Numbered from the stretch's first letter, positions 9,781-19,302 are shown. The stretch is DNA of 64,000 nucleotides from Geobacter sp. SVR (GCF_016865365.1 NZ_AP024469.1:4556501-4620500), one strand, 5' to 3'. A program made the numbers and translations. The notes: generated from the letters alone by a model not told the origin.

Positions 9781-11285
9781 CGCAGAAGATTCCGCAGCCG
9801 CTGTTCGTGCTGGAAATGGCCAATAACCATATGGGTGACCTTCAGCATGGTCTTGAGGTCATCCGGCGCTTTGGCCAGGTGTGCAGGAGCCATCCCCGGT
9901 TCAGTTTTGCCTTCAAGTTGCAGTACCGGGATCTGGACACCTTCATCCATCCCTCGAAGCAGGGGCGGGACGACATCAAGTACATCAAGCGATTTTCGGA
10001 AACACGCCTCAGCCGCGAGCAGTTCGACCTGTTGATCGCCGAGATGCGCAGCAATGGCTTCATCACCATGGCAACACCATTCGACGAGCCGTCCGTTGAC
10101 GTGATCACCTCGCAGCAGTTGGACATCATCAAGATTGCCAGCTGTTCCTTCACAGACTGGCCCTTGTTGGAGAAAATCGCCGGCACCTGCCTGCCGATCG
10201 TGGCCTCGACCGCAGGAGCCGGCCTTGATGAGATAGACAAGGTAATCAGTTTCTTTGTGCACAGGAACAAGGAGTTCGCCATCATGCACTGCGTCGGGGA
10301 GTATCCGACCCCGGATGAGCATCTGCACCTGTCGCAGCTCGATTTCCTCAGAACCCGCTACCCAGGCGTTCGCATCGGGTTTTCCACCCACGAAAACCCT
10401 GATCACACCGATATCGTCAAGTTGGCCATCGCCAAAGGGGCATCCATCTTCGAGAAACATGTCGGTGTTGCCACGGAGCGTTGGCCTCTCAATGCCTACT
10501 CCGCGTCGCCTGAACAGGTCGACAAGTGGCTTGCGGCGGCAGAACAGACCTATGCGTTGTGCGGTATCGGCGAAGAACGCCTTCCGGAAAATCCTGTCGA
10601 AATTGCCAGTCTTCGTTCACTGCGGCGCGGGGTTTTTGCCAGAAGGGATATTGCCGCCAGTGAGCAGATCAGGACGGAGGACGTTTACTTTGCCTTCCCG
10701 CCCGAAGAGGGACAGATTACGGCCAATGAATGGTCGAAATATTGTCAATGCACCGCCCGGCAGAAGATAGGGACCGATGGCGCCATAACCGGCACGAATG
10801 CCGATCTGGTGGACCAGCAGAAGAAAGTGCTGCACATTGTGCAACACGTGAGAAAACTTCTGCGTGACAGCGGCATCACCTTCCCGGGATGCTCCGATCT
10901 GGAGATCTCCCACCATTACGGCATAGATCGCTTTTGGGAATGCGGCCTGACCATGCTGACCGTCGTTAACCGATCCTATTGCAAGAAATTGCTGATCGTC
11001 ATGCCAGGGCAGCGGCACCCGGAGCAGCACCACACCCAGAAGGAAGAAACGTTCCATGTGCTCTACGGCACGATTGAACTGGAACTCGACGGTTCGGTGC
11101 AGATCTGCCGGCCCGGGGACGTTGCTACGGTCAGTCCCGGCGTCCGCCATGCCTTCAGCTCGCCGGACGGTGCGATTATCGAGGAAATATCCAGTACCCA
11201 TTACCAGGATGACTCTTTCTACACGGACCCGTTGATCAGCCAGAATAAAGGTCGCAAAACCATGATCAGTTTCTGGATGGAATGA
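9777..11285 (+). CDS. NeuB-like nonulosonate synthase with SAF and cupin domains
   Basis: A 502-aa fusion. Residues 8-260 form the NeuB TIM barrel that condenses phosphoenolpyruvate with an aldose: [28 protein letters not shown] and EKHVG (about 226-230) replace the NeuB motifs. Residues about 282-345 are a SAF/antifreeze-like domain ([16 protein letters not shown]). Residues about 375-480 are a cupin with a His-rich metal site around H414, H418, H419, E424 and H458. It is coupled by ATGA overlaps to rfbH upstream and the ThDP enzyme downstream. The added cupin and the company of rfbFGH suggest a substrate other than N-acetylmannosamine. The product is unknown. Confidence 0.85.
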   Translation: MTQKIPQPLFVLEMANNHMGDLQHGLEVIRRFGQVCRSHPRFSFAFKLQYRDLDTFIHPSKQGRDDIKYIKRFSETRLSREQFDLLIAEMRSNGFITMATPFDEPSVDVITSQQLDIIKIASCSFTDWPLLEKIAGTCLPIVASTAGAGLDEIDKVISFFVHRNKEFAIMHCVGEYPTPDEHLHLSQLDFLRTRYPGVRIGFSTHENPDHTDIVKLAIAKGASIFEKHVGVATERWPLNAYSASPEQVDKWLAAAEQTYALCGIGEERLPENPVEIASLRSLRRGVFARRDIAASEQIRTEDVYFAFPPEEGQITANEWSKYCQCTARQKIGTDGAITGTNADLVDQQKKVLHIVQHVRKLLRDSGITFPGCSDLEISHHYGIDRFWECGLTMLTVVNRSYCKKLLIVMPGQRHPEQHHTQKEETFHVLYGTIELELDGSVQICRPGDVATVSPGVRHAFSSPDGAIIEEISSTHYQDDSFYTDPLISQNKGRKTMISFWME

Positions 11286-13108
11286 TGGACACCTATCGCA
11301 TTTCCGACTACATCGCCGATTTTGTGGCAGATCTCGGGGTCAGCCACGTCTTTTTATTGCCAGGCGGCGGAGCCATGCATCTGGTGGATGCAATGGGGAA
11401 ATGCCCCCGCCTCACGGCCGTCCCCTGCTTGCATGAACAGGCCTGCGCCATTGCCGCCGAGGCCTATTCCCGCATCAACGAGCACATTGGCGTAGCGGTC
11501 GTGACAACCGGCCCTGGCGCAACCAATGCCATCACCGGTGTTGCGGGCGCATGGATCGAATCCGTGCCGATGCTGGTGATCTCGGGACAGGTCAAGCGGT
11601 CCGACATGCTGGATGGTGCTCCTCTCCGCCAGAAAGGTGTGCAAGAGGTCGACATCATCAGCATGGTCAGGCCCATCACCAAGTACGCCGTCACCATCCG
11701 GCATCCTGAAGATATCCGCAGGGAGCTGGAAACGGCGGTGCATTGCGCGACCACCGGGAGAAAGGGGCCGGTCTGGATTGATGTGCCCCTGGATATCCAG
11801 GGGGCGCCGGTTGTGCCGACGACCCTGCCTAAGTGTGCAGAACCGTTGCCGAAAGCGCCCTTCTCCCCCACCGGTGAGATCATCGACAAGACCCTTTCAT
11901 TGCTCGCCCGGGCGGAGCGGCCGCTCATTCTGGCCGGTCACGGCATCCGGCTTGCCGGCGCTGCCGGGCAGTTCCGGGAACTGGTCGAGAGACTGGGAGT
12001 TCCGGTCGTAACCACCTGGAATGCCCTTGACCTCCTCCCTTACGATCATCCCCTGCTGGTGGGGAGGCCCGGCGTTGTCGCCTTACGCGCACCGAACTTT
12101 GCGGTACAGAATTGTGATCTGCTGCTCTCCATCGGCAGCCGGCTTGACAACATCATTACCGCATACAATCCCCGGGGGTTTGCCCGCGCCGCTAAAAAGA
12201 TCGTGGTAGATGCGGACATTCACGAGATTCAAAAGCTGGACATGAATGTGGAGTTGCCGATCGTGGCAGATGCAGCCATCTTTCTCCGTGAGCTCGACGC
12301 CCAAACGGCCGGCCACTCCTCGCTTGCCGTCTCTGACTGGCGTGACCGCTGCAAGGGCTGGAAACTGCGCTATGGAATCGAGGAAGAGGTGAGCTTTGCC
12401 GCGGAAGGGGAAATCACCCATTTCCAGGCCATGGATGCCTTGTCCGAAGCCATCCCGGCAGACACTCTGGTCAGCACCGGCAGTTCCGGCTTGGCGGTGG
12501 AGGTCTTCTACACCATCTTCCGCAATAAACCGGGGCAGCGGGTTTTTCTTACCTCCGGGCTCGGTTCGATGGGGTACGGCCTGCCGGCCGCCATCGGCGC
12601 CTGCTTTGCCAACGGTTGCCGGCCCATGGTCGCCATAGAAAGCGACGGCAGCCTCCAACTCAACATTCAGGAGCTGGCCACCCTGCGGGCCTTTAATCTC
12701 CCTATCTGCCTGATCGTCCTGAACAATGCCGGCTATGCCTCCATCCGCAACACCATGCGCAACTACTTTGACGGCCGCTACGTCGGCACCGGCCCCGAGG
12801 CCGGTCTGTGGCTGCCCGACCTTGAAGCGCTGGCCCGAACCTACGACATTCCCTTCCGTCGCATCAGCGATGCAGCGGAACTGGGCGCGCTGCACGAACT
12901 GATGGCCCTGCCCCGCCCGCTGCTGATTGACCTGCGACTTGTCTCCAACGAGGTCCTGGCGCCCAAGGTCGCCGCCCTGCCGCAGCCTGACGGTTCCATG
13001 CTCTCCATGCCGCTGGAGGATATGAGCCCGCTGCTGTCGCTCGACGTGCTCACGTCCGAGATGCTCATCCCCCTGAGCGAAGCCTCGTTGCGCTGTTCCC
13101 GCCGATGA
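11282..13108 (+). CDS. Thiamine-diphosphate-dependent enzyme, acetolactate synthase-like
   Basis: A 608-aa ThDP enzyme with the three domains of the acetohydroxyacid synthase family. HEQACAIAAEAY holds the cofactor-activating Glu52; the central domain has APNFAVQNCDLLLSIGSRL; the ThDP/Mg motif is ESDGSLQLNIQEL ending in LNN (about 453-482), with SDG where GDG is usual. In Yersinia, YerE of this superfamily transfers an acetyl unit from pyruvate to C4 of the CDP-3,6-dideoxy-4-ketohexose made by the RfbFGH route. The same gene company here makes a YerE-like carboligation plausible. Simple acetolactate synthase is less likely, given no ilvN/ilvC neighbours. It overlaps both neighbours by four bases. 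Confidence 0.85.
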   Translation: MMDTYRISDYIADFVADLGVSHVFLLPGGGAMHLVDAMGKCPRLTAVPCLHEQACAIAAEAYSRINEHIGVAVVTTGPGATNAITGVAGAWIESVPMLVISGQVKRSDMLDGAPLRQKGVQEVDIISMVRPITKYAVTIRHPEDIRRELETAVHCATTGRKGPVWIDVPLDIQGAPVVPTTLPKCAEPLPKAPFSPTGEIIDKTLSLLARAERPLILAGHGIRLAGAAGQFRELVERLGVPVVTTWNALDLLPYDHPLLVGRPGVVALRAPNFAVQNCDLLLSIGSRLDNIITAYNPRGFARAAKKIVVDADIHEIQKLDMNVELPIVADAAIFLRELDAQTAGHSSLAVSDWRDRCKGWKLRYGIEEEVSFAAEGEITHFQAMDALSEAIPADTLVSTGSSGLAVEVFYTIFRNKPGQRVFLTSGLGSMGYGLPAAIGACFANGCRPMVAIESDGSLQLNIQELATLRAFNLPICLIVLNNAGYASIRNTMRNYFDGRYVGTGPEAGLWLPDLEALARTYDIPFRRISDAAELGALHELMALPRPLLIDLRLVSNEVLAPKVAALPQPDGSMLSMPLEDMSPLLSLDVLTSEMLIPLSEASLRCSRR

Positions 13109-13791
13109 TGCACTCCGGCTCCCCATATCAAGCGGTAATCTTCGATCTGGACGGCACCCTGATCGACTCTTCCCCCAGCATTCTGAAATGCTTTGGCCGG
13201 ACGCTTGCCGCGGCAGGATTGCAGCCACTGGTTCCGCTCAGCGATTCGCTCATCGGCCCACCGCTGCGTCAAACATTGATAAACCTGACGGGATTGGCCG
13301 ACACTGCCCACCTGGACCGGCTGGTTGACGATTTCAAGCAATGCTACGATACGGAAGGCTACAAAGCGACGCGAGTGTATGACGGCATCGGGGAATTGCT
13401 CTCGCAGATGCACGCACTCCATATCCCCCTGGCTATCGCCACCAACAAGCGCCGCATCCCGACCATGAAGATTCTCGAACATCTCGGTTGGCGCGACTAC
13501 TTCCATATTGTGGGCACCCTCGATACGCCCACTCCTCCTCACGCAAATAAAGCTACGCTTATTAGCTACTTGCTAAAGGAACTGGGGGTTTATGCCGAAA
13601 AGTCGTTGTATGTGGGAGACAAATGGGAGGACGGCGAGGCCGCTGCTGCCAACGGCATGCGTTTCTGTGCCGCAGGATGGGGGTATGGGGCGTGGGATAG
13701 GGATAGAATGCCGCAGGACTGGCTCTTCATCCCCGATGCCGGGGAATTGGGGTGTAGATCAAGCACCCTGACGGTAGCACAGAGGGATTGA
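13105..13791 (+). CDS. HAD-superfamily phosphatase (Gph-like)
   Basis: A 228-aa haloacid dehalogenase-type hydrolase. Motif I is FDLDGTLIDS near the N-terminus (nucleophile and acid aspartates), motif II is IATNKR, motif III lysine is in HANKATLI, and motif IV is YVGDKWEDGEAA. The helical cap sits between motifs I and II, as in phosphoglycolate phosphatase. It begins inside the ThDP gene stop codon, so it is the last gene of the coupled CDP-sugar set. The likely role is to remove a phosphate from a sugar-phosphate intermediate, such as a NeuB-type product; the substrate is inferred only from context. Confidence 0.85.
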   Translation: MMHSGSPYQAVIFDLDGTLIDSSPSILKCFGRTLAAAGLQPLVPLSDSLIGPPLRQTLINLTGLADTAHLDRLVDDFKQCYDTEGYKATRVYDGIGELLSQMHALHIPLAIATNKRRIPTMKILEHLGWRDYFHIVGTLDTPTPPHANKATLISYLLKELGVYAEKSLYVGDKWEDGEAAAANGMRFCAAGWGYGAWDRDRMPQDWLFIPDAGELGCRSSTLTVAQRD

Positions 13792-13835
13792 TCGAAGTAT
13801 AGAGCCGGAACACATTCAAAAGGAGCATCAGAGCC

Positions 13836-14921
13836 ATGCCTGATACGCAGTTGAACCCCCAGGAAACAAACAACAGGAATAAGCTCAAGGCCGAGAAACC
13901 GTATGTCTATGAGAAGATCATCAGGTTCGACGAGAAATACAGGCGGGGCGAAAGCATCGCCATTATCCAGTTTCAATACAACTATACCTGTAACTTCACC
14001 TGCGAACACTGCTCGATCAAACGCTTCCAGGGCAAGGAAGACAAGCGTTCCTTCACCATTCCGGATGTCAGGGAACTCTTCCGCCAAGCCGATGAACTGG
14101 GCTTGGCACGGGTCACCATCACCGGCGGAGAGCCCTTGGTATTCAAGGACTTTGACGATCTGGTCGCCGCTATCGACCCGCAGAAATTCTATATCAATTG
14201 CGATACAAACGGCTGGCTGCTGGATGACAGCCGCGCACGGCATCTGAAGGAAATCGGCGTCGACCGGATTCAGTTGAGCATCGACAGCCTCAATGCCGAG
14301 GAGCACGACAGATTCCGCCAGGTAAAAGGTTCCTTTGACCGGGCCATCAAATCAATTGATTCCGCCATTGGAGCGGGATTGGCCATTTTCGTCCAAACGG
14401 TTGTTACCAAGCAGCGGCTGCACTCAAAAGAATTTCTGGAGTTTCTCGAATATTTCAATGGCAGGGGGATCGGTGTGTTTGTTACCTATGCCAAGCCGGT
14501 TGGAGCCTGGGAGGGGAACTTCGATTCGATGGTCGACCGTGCTGACATGGAGTACATGAAAGAACTGGAAAAAAAACACAACGTTTTTACGCACCTGACT
14601 CCGGCCTACGGGCTTGACATGGGATGCATCGCCGTCAAGGGGATGTTCTCGGTCACCCAGTACGGCGATGTCCTGCCATGCCCCTATATTCATGCATCCA
14701 TAGGCAACGTTTTTAAAGAGCCGTTAAAAGATATCCTAAAGCGGGGTATGAGTATCAAATACTTCGGGGAACACGTAGACACATGCATGATTGCCGAAGA
14801 CCGCGAGTTCATAGATAAATATGTCGTGAACCGAATTTATGGCAAACCACTACCTGTATCCTGCTCAGAGGTTTTTAACGACGAGGATGAAACAATCAAA
14901 CCATTCCACCAGGAGATATAG
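13836..14921 (+). CDS. Radical SAM/SPASM-type enzyme
   Basis: A 361-aa protein with the radical SAM cluster motif CNFTCEHC (Cys52, Cys56, Cys59) followed by TITGGEPLVF, the SAM-binding GGEP loop. The C-terminal part (GCIAVKGMFSVTQYGDVLPC, from about residue 268, then a later Cys) resembles a SPASM-type auxiliary cluster region. An AAAGGAG site lies about 10 bases before the ATG. It opens a run of four radical SAM genes mixed with glycan genes. Substrate unknown: a sugar, a nucleotide sugar or a peptide side chain are all possible. Confidence 0.85.
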   Translation: MPDTQLNPQETNNRNKLKAEKPYVYEKIIRFDEKYRRGESIAIIQFQYNYTCNFTCEHCSIKRFQGKEDKRSFTIPDVRELFRQADELGLARVTITGGEPLVFKDFDDLVAAIDPQKFYINCDTNGWLLDDSRARHLKEIGVDRIQLSIDSLNAEEHDRFRQVKGSFDRAIKSIDSAIGAGLAIFVQTVVTKQRLHSKEFLEFLEYFNGRGIGVFVTYAKPVGAWEGNFDSMVDRADMEYMKELEKKHNVFTHLTPAYGLDMGCIAVKGMFSVTQYGDVLPCPYIHASIGNVFKEPLKDILKRGMSIKYFGEHVDTCMIAEDREFIDKYVVNRIYGKPLPVSCSEVFNDEDETIKPFHQEI

Positions 14922-14923
14922 GA

Positions 14924-16573
14924 TTGGATACTATTCTCTTCATAGTGCCACCCAATATCAGTTTTAACAGTTTCATGCATCCGGCCGCGAATGAACGGGT
15001 GGTAGCTAAAAAATCAGGGAATTATGGTAGCATCGTTAACGAGATACCGATCGGATTGCTTGCCCTCAGTGCCTTCATAAAAGAAAAAATAGAGGTTCGA
15101 GCGAAGCTTATCGATTTCAATATCATTATTAACAAGTTAGATGAATTCGTCTGGGATTCCTTCGCCTCATTATTCCATGAGGTTCTCTCCTCCAAAGAAG
15201 TAACTGATTTTGCGCCAACTCTCATAGGAATTTCCGCACTGTTTACACCTTCATATCAAAGCATGCTGGACATCGCCCAATGCAGCAAAGAACTGTATCC
15301 GCACGCTCTTGTTGTTGCGGGTGGCGGCGTACCGACGAATATGTACGATGCCATTTTCAAAGACAGTCCATACTTCGATGCATTATGCTACGGCGAAGGC
15401 GAATTGCCGATGCTGGGACTGTTGCAGTCAGATGACAGGCACCGATACCTGGGTGAGAGCCCATCATGGATCACACGGGAAAAGGTGGCAGCTACTAGTA
15501 AGTTCACCCTTGATCTTATTGAAGATATTGACGATATACCGTTTCTTGATTTCGGTCTCCTCCGGATAGATGATTATATATCGAACTCCATCAATGCGCT
15601 CTTTCCCCTCGCGCAGAAGCAATTGAAGAATATCGGATACATGACTTCCAGGGGATGTGTGCACAGATGCTGTTTCTGCTCGTCGCATACCGTGCATGGC
15701 AGAAAAATGCGTTACCATAGTGTGCAAAGGGTGCAGGCCGAGCTTGAACACCTGAAAAATACCTACGGAATCGGAAATATTATCTTCTACGATGATCACT
15801 TCATGGCAGACAAGCAACGTGTTCTGAATATCATCGAGATCATGAAGTCGCAGAGTCTGACAGCCTTTTTTCCGAACTCGCTGGCTCTGTATGCTCTTGA
15901 CAAAAATATCCTTGAGGCGCTCAAGGGCATTGGCGTCGATCACCTTGTACTGTCTGTTGAATCCGGCAGTGGTCGTGTCTTGAAGGAGATCATGCACAAG
16001 CCGCTCAACCCCGCCATCATAAAACGGGTAGTCGATGATTGCCGCGATCTCGGCATCGCCACGGATCTCTCCATCCTGATCGGACTTCCAGGAGAGACGA
16101 AACAGGATATTGAAGATGCGAGAATATTTTTGCGGTCACTCATGCCGAACTGGTTCAGAATCAGCATTGCAACGCCATTGGCAGGAAGTGAAATGCTGGA
16201 TATATGTCTCAAAAATGATTATCTACGGGGAGATTACCTCAGTTGTGACTTTAAAAAGGCCATCATTGAAACCGATGATTTTACCCCTGAATATATCGTC
16301 GAAAAGGCCTACGAACTGAATCTTGAGCTCAATTTTGTCGCTAACAGCGATTTCAGGCTGGGTCAATACTCTGTCGCGCTAAAAGGATTTGAAAACACTA
16401 TCCGCGTAAAAAACGACCACGCCCTTGCCCATTATTATGCCGCGCAATGTTGCAAGCAGCTTCATATGGATAGCGAATATCAGAATCATAGAGAAATATA
16501 TTATCAGATAATTAGTGCATCGGAATACTGGGCCAGCTACGTTCACCACTTCAAGTTGGCAGATTTGGAGTGA
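14924..16573 (+). CDS. B12-binding-type radical SAM enzyme with TPR-like tail
   Basis: A 549-aa protein. Residues 1-170 have a Rossmann-like cobalamin-binding layout (IGISALFTPS, VVAGGGVPTN, CYGEGELPM) but no obvious DxHxxG cobalamin-ligand motif. The radical SAM core has TSRGCVHRCCFC (Cys245, Cys249, Cys252). The last 90 residues read as TPR-like helices (LGQYSVALKGFENTIRVKND). The start is a TTG at 14924 with AGGAG at 14911-14915, inside the end of the previous gene. Such proteins methylate or rearrange unactivated carbons; the target here is unknown. Confidence 0.85.
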   Translation: MDTILFIVPPNISFNSFMHPAANERVVAKKSGNYGSIVNEIPIGLLALSAFIKEKIEVRAKLIDFNIIINKLDEFVWDSFASLFHEVLSSKEVTDFAPTLIGISALFTPSYQSMLDIAQCSKELYPHALVVAGGGVPTNMYDAIFKDSPYFDALCYGEGELPMLGLLQSDDRHRYLGESPSWITREKVAATSKFTLDLIEDIDDIPFLDFGLLRIDDYISNSINALFPLAQKQLKNIGYMTSRGCVHRCCFCSSHTVHGRKMRYHSVQRVQAELEHLKNTYGIGNIIFYDDHFMADKQRVLNIIEIMKSQSLTAFFPNSLALYALDKNILEALKGIGVDHLVLSVESGSGRVLKEIMHKPLNPAIIKRVVDDCRDLGIATDLSILIGLPGETKQDIEDARIFLRSLMPNWFRISIATPLAGSEMLDICLKNDYLRGDYLSCDFKKAIIETDDFTPEYIVEKAYELNLELNFVANSDFRLGQYSVALKGFENTIRVKNDHALAHYYAAQCCKQLHMDSEYQNHREIYYQIISASEYWASYVHHFKLADLE

Positions 16574-16583
16574 TCTGAATCCA

Positions 16584-17078
16584 ATGAACCTTTTCCAGGC
16601 ACTCGAGTGTCTCGAACAGCATATACCAGCCCCCTCAGAGGGCTTGCCCGACGACGTCTTCTACTTCATCAGCAGGATGACACCGCTCGTGAATGTGGAT
16701 TTGCTGCTCAAGGATGAACAGGGACGGACCTTGCTCGCATGGCGTGACGACCCGTATGCAGGACAGGGATGGCACATACCGGGCGGGATCGTCAGATTCA
16801 AGGAAACCTTCGCGGAGAGAATCTGTAAAGTGGCCCAATCGGAGCTGGGATGCACCATTGAATTCGACCCCGAGCCAGTTGCCATTAATCAGCTTATTCA
16901 CAAGGAGCGAGATACCAGAGGGCATTTCATATCCCTGCTCTACCGGTGCCGCATCCCTGCCGCTTATATCCCGCAGAACGCACAATACCTGCCCGGTGAG
17001 CGCGGCTACCTCCAGTGGCATGATACCTGCCCTGACAATCTGATCGTGTACCACGAGATATATCGGGATTACATCTAA
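16584..17078 (+). CDS. Nudix hydrolase, GDP-mannose mannosyl hydrolase-like
   Basis: A 164-aa Nudix protein. The box begins WHIPGGIVRFKETFAER and continues to SELGC, the altered Nudix box of GDP-mannose mannosyl hydrolases rather than the standard G-x5-E-x7-RE-x2-EE form. Those enzymes cleave GDP-hexoses and often sit in capsule and O-antigen clusters. The start at 16584 is preferred over an upstream in-frame codon at 16515, which overlaps the radical SAM gene. The stop shares one base with the next ATG. It may hydrolyse a nucleotide sugar made here or control its level; which sugar is not known. Confidence 0.8.
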   Translation: MNLFQALECLEQHIPAPSEGLPDDVFYFISRMTPLVNVDLLLKDEQGRTLLAWRDDPYAGQGWHIPGGIVRFKETFAERICKVAQSELGCTIEFDPEPVAINQLIHKERDTRGHFISLLYRCRIPAAYIPQNAQYLPGERGYLQWHDTCPDNLIVYHEIYRDYI

Positions 17079-18127
17079 TGGAAACTGTTCCGGCCAGAGC
17101 TAAGATCATCAGCGGTACAGCTCCGGGGGGAGTGCGAACCAGACTTGCCGATGCCCTCCCCCTGGACACTCCGTTCGTTGTGCAGATATTCCCGGTCTAT
17201 GCCTGCAACTTCAAGTGCGGCTACTGCATCTTTCCGGTGCCGGCTGAAAAGCGCGGTTTCATATCAGACCGGACAGTCATGGATTCCGGACTCTTTGCCC
17301 GCTGCATGGAGGATCTCACCAGGTTCCCCCGAAAGGTCAAGGTGCTGCGCTTCGTCGGGATCGGCGAGCCGCTGCTCCACCGAGACATTGCAGACATGGT
17401 GCGTTGCGCCGTTTCAAACGACATAGCCGACGTTATTGAAATCCTCACCAATGGCGCCCTACTCACCCCGGCCATGTCCGACGCGCTCATCGCCGCAGGC
17501 CTTACAAGACTGGTGGTGTCTCTCCAAGGCACCTCCCGGAAAAAGTACCGTCAGGTGTGCGGGACCGATATCGATTTCGAGCAGTTCCGCGCCAACCTGA
17601 AGTATTTCCATGACCACAAAGGCAGTGCGCAGATGTATGTCAAGATAATCGACTGCGCCCTGGACGGAGAAGATGACCGGCAGCGGTTCTACGACCTGTT
17701 CGGCGACCGATGCGATACCATGGCCATCGAACATGCCGTTCCCATCCATTCTGGCGTCGATTACGACCATCTGCCGGGAGTCAAGGAACAGGAAGTCACC
17801 CAATTCGGCCTGCCGGTGTCGAACGTCAAAGTATGTCCGCAACCCTTCTTCACCATGCAGATCAACCCGGATGGCAAGGTTGTTCCCTGTTATTCGTTTG
17901 AGTATCCCGGCATCATGGGTGATTGCAATACCAATTCGGTTTGCGATATCTGGAACGGTGAAACCTTTCGGAAGTTCCGACGCAAGATGCTGGAAGGTAT
18001 CAACGGGGCGGGTGAACCGTGTGAAACTTGCAGTATTATCAAGTACAGATTGTTTCCCGAAGATGATTTGAAAGATTCCGTGGAAAAATTAAAACCGTTC
18101 TACGATCCTTATACAGGTGAGAAATGA
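17078..18127 (+). CDS. Radical SAM/SPASM enzyme
   Basis: A 349-aa protein with CNFKCGYC (Cys43, Cys47, Cys50) and RFVGIGEPLLH as the SAM-binding loop. The C-terminal domain has the SPASM arrangement of cysteines (VCPQPFFTMQINPDGKVVPC, then GDC, then EPCETC), expected to bind auxiliary [4Fe-4S] clusters. It overlaps the Nudix stop by one base and the next methyltransferase start by an ATGA. It is only distantly similar to the radical SAM protein at 13836, so the two are probably not a recent duplication. The reaction is unknown. Confidence 0.87.
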   Translation: METVPARAKIISGTAPGGVRTRLADALPLDTPFVVQIFPVYACNFKCGYCIFPVPAEKRGFISDRTVMDSGLFARCMEDLTRFPRKVKVLRFVGIGEPLLHRDIADMVRCAVSNDIADVIEILTNGALLTPAMSDALIAAGLTRLVVSLQGTSRKKYRQVCGTDIDFEQFRANLKYFHDHKGSAQMYVKIIDCALDGEDDRQRFYDLFGDRCDTMAIEHAVPIHSGVDYDHLPGVKEQEVTQFGLPVSNVKVCPQPFFTMQINPDGKVVPCYSFEYPGIMGDCNTNSVCDIWNGETFRKFRRKMLEGINGAGEPCETCSIIKYRLFPEDDLKDSVEKLKPFYDPYTGEK

Positions 18128-19293
18128 CCCGATTCTGCCCGATTTGTTTCAGCAGATATTCCAGGCATATGTTTACGCAACGTTTCGGTAAGAACAGCGC
18201 CATTTCTGTCATGGAGTCTTATGATGTTGTCGTCTGCTGCACGTGTGGGTTTGTATATGCCGATAACATTCCGTCACAGGAAGAGTTCAGCGCCTACTAT
18301 GCTCTGATGTCCAAGTATGAATTCGAGTACAAGGATGGCATTGTCGCACAGGACTACATGACGCAATATGCGAAGATCGTCGACTTCATTATTCCACACG
18401 TGGGTACTAGGGAGGCGAGAATACTCGATATCGGCTGTTCGACTGGCGCCCTGCTGTCCATCTTTGAGAAGAGAGGCTACCATCATCTGTTGGGGTTGGA
18501 TCCATCACCAAACTGTACGCACGTGGCGGAAAAAATTTATGGTATTCGCGCGATTACGGGAGATATTTCGTCCCTCAATGACGTGGGGAAATTCGATGCC
18601 ATCATATTGTCTGCCGTGCTTGAACATCTCGTGGATTTCGAGTATTCCATGAACAAAATCAAAGCGCTCCTATCCGACGGGGGGTTACTGTTTATAGAAG
18701 TTCCCGATGCGGAGAGATTTCATGAATTCATCTTTGCACCATTTCAACAATTCAGCGTTGAACATATTAACTATTTTTCCAGAACCTCCATATTGAATTT
18801 ATTGTCTGCCTACTCTTTCAAGATACTGGAAATGAAACAGAATGAAAGTAGTCTTAATTTAACTGTAGATCCAGACCTATTCGTTTTATCGGTAAAAACA
18901 GCTATTCCAGAAGAGCCTGAGATCGTTCCCGATGTAGTAAGCGAACCGACGCTCCTCAAATATATCCATGATTGTAGCGGGATTGATCAGAAAATACGAA
19001 CTATTATTAGTGAGAAGCTACTAGAACTTGATAGATTTATTGTCTGGGGAGCGGGCACGCATACACAACGACTTATAGGCGCAGGCCTGGATACTTCAAA
19101 AATATTATATATAGTTGATTCGAACAAAAGATATGCGGGCAAGAAACTTGATCACATCGACATCAGACTGCCGCAAGAAATTTCCGATGATGTCCCAATC
19201 CTGATATCAACATATTCATACCAGTCAGAGATAATGAACATGATCAGAAATAACCTGCGTCTCAGTAATGAAATAGTGGCATTATATGAATAG
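18124..19293 (+). CDS. Zinc-finger class I methyltransferase with C-terminal Rossmann-like domain
   Basis: A 389-aa protein in three parts. Residues 1-45 hold a CPIC ... CCTCGF zinc-ribbon pattern. Residues about 85-240 are a SAM methyltransferase (RILDIGCSTGALLS, FDAIILSAVLEHL). The last ~90 residues begin FIVWGAGTHTQRLI and form a small Rossmann-like domain. This layout recalls sugar C-methyltransferases of the TylC3/NovU type, which act on nucleotide-linked 4-ketosugars. The same C-terminal domain appears at the end of the radical SAM protein at 22364. The DNA becomes visibly AT-rich within this gene. It starts in an ATGA overlap. Confidence 0.82.
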   Translation: MTRFCPICFSRYSRHMFTQRFGKNSAISVMESYDVVVCCTCGFVYADNIPSQEEFSAYYALMSKYEFEYKDGIVAQDYMTQYAKIVDFIIPHVGTREARILDIGCSTGALLSIFEKRGYHHLLGLDPSPNCTHVAEKIYGIRAITGDISSLNDVGKFDAIILSAVLEHLVDFEYSMNKIKALLSDGGLLFIEVPDAERFHEFIFAPFQQFSVEHINYFSRTSILNLLSAYSFKILEMKQNESSLNLTVDPDLFVLSVKTAIPEEPEIVPDVVSEPTLLKYIHDCSGIDQKIRTIISEKLLELDRFIVWGAGTHTQRLIGAGLDTSKILYIVDSNKRYAGKKLDHIDIRLPQEISDDVPILISTYSYQSEIMNMIRNNLRLSNEIVALYE

Positions 19294-19302
19294 GTTACCT
19301 AT

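Noticed and set aside
11282-13108. Naming the ThDP enzyme ilvB or yerE
   Set aside because: There is no small subunit or ilvC beside it to support ilvB, and the YerE role rests on context only, so no symbol was given.
12083-13228. A 381-codon open frame on the minus strand
   Set aside because: Antisense to the ThDP enzyme and the start of the phosphatase, with no recognisable motifs.
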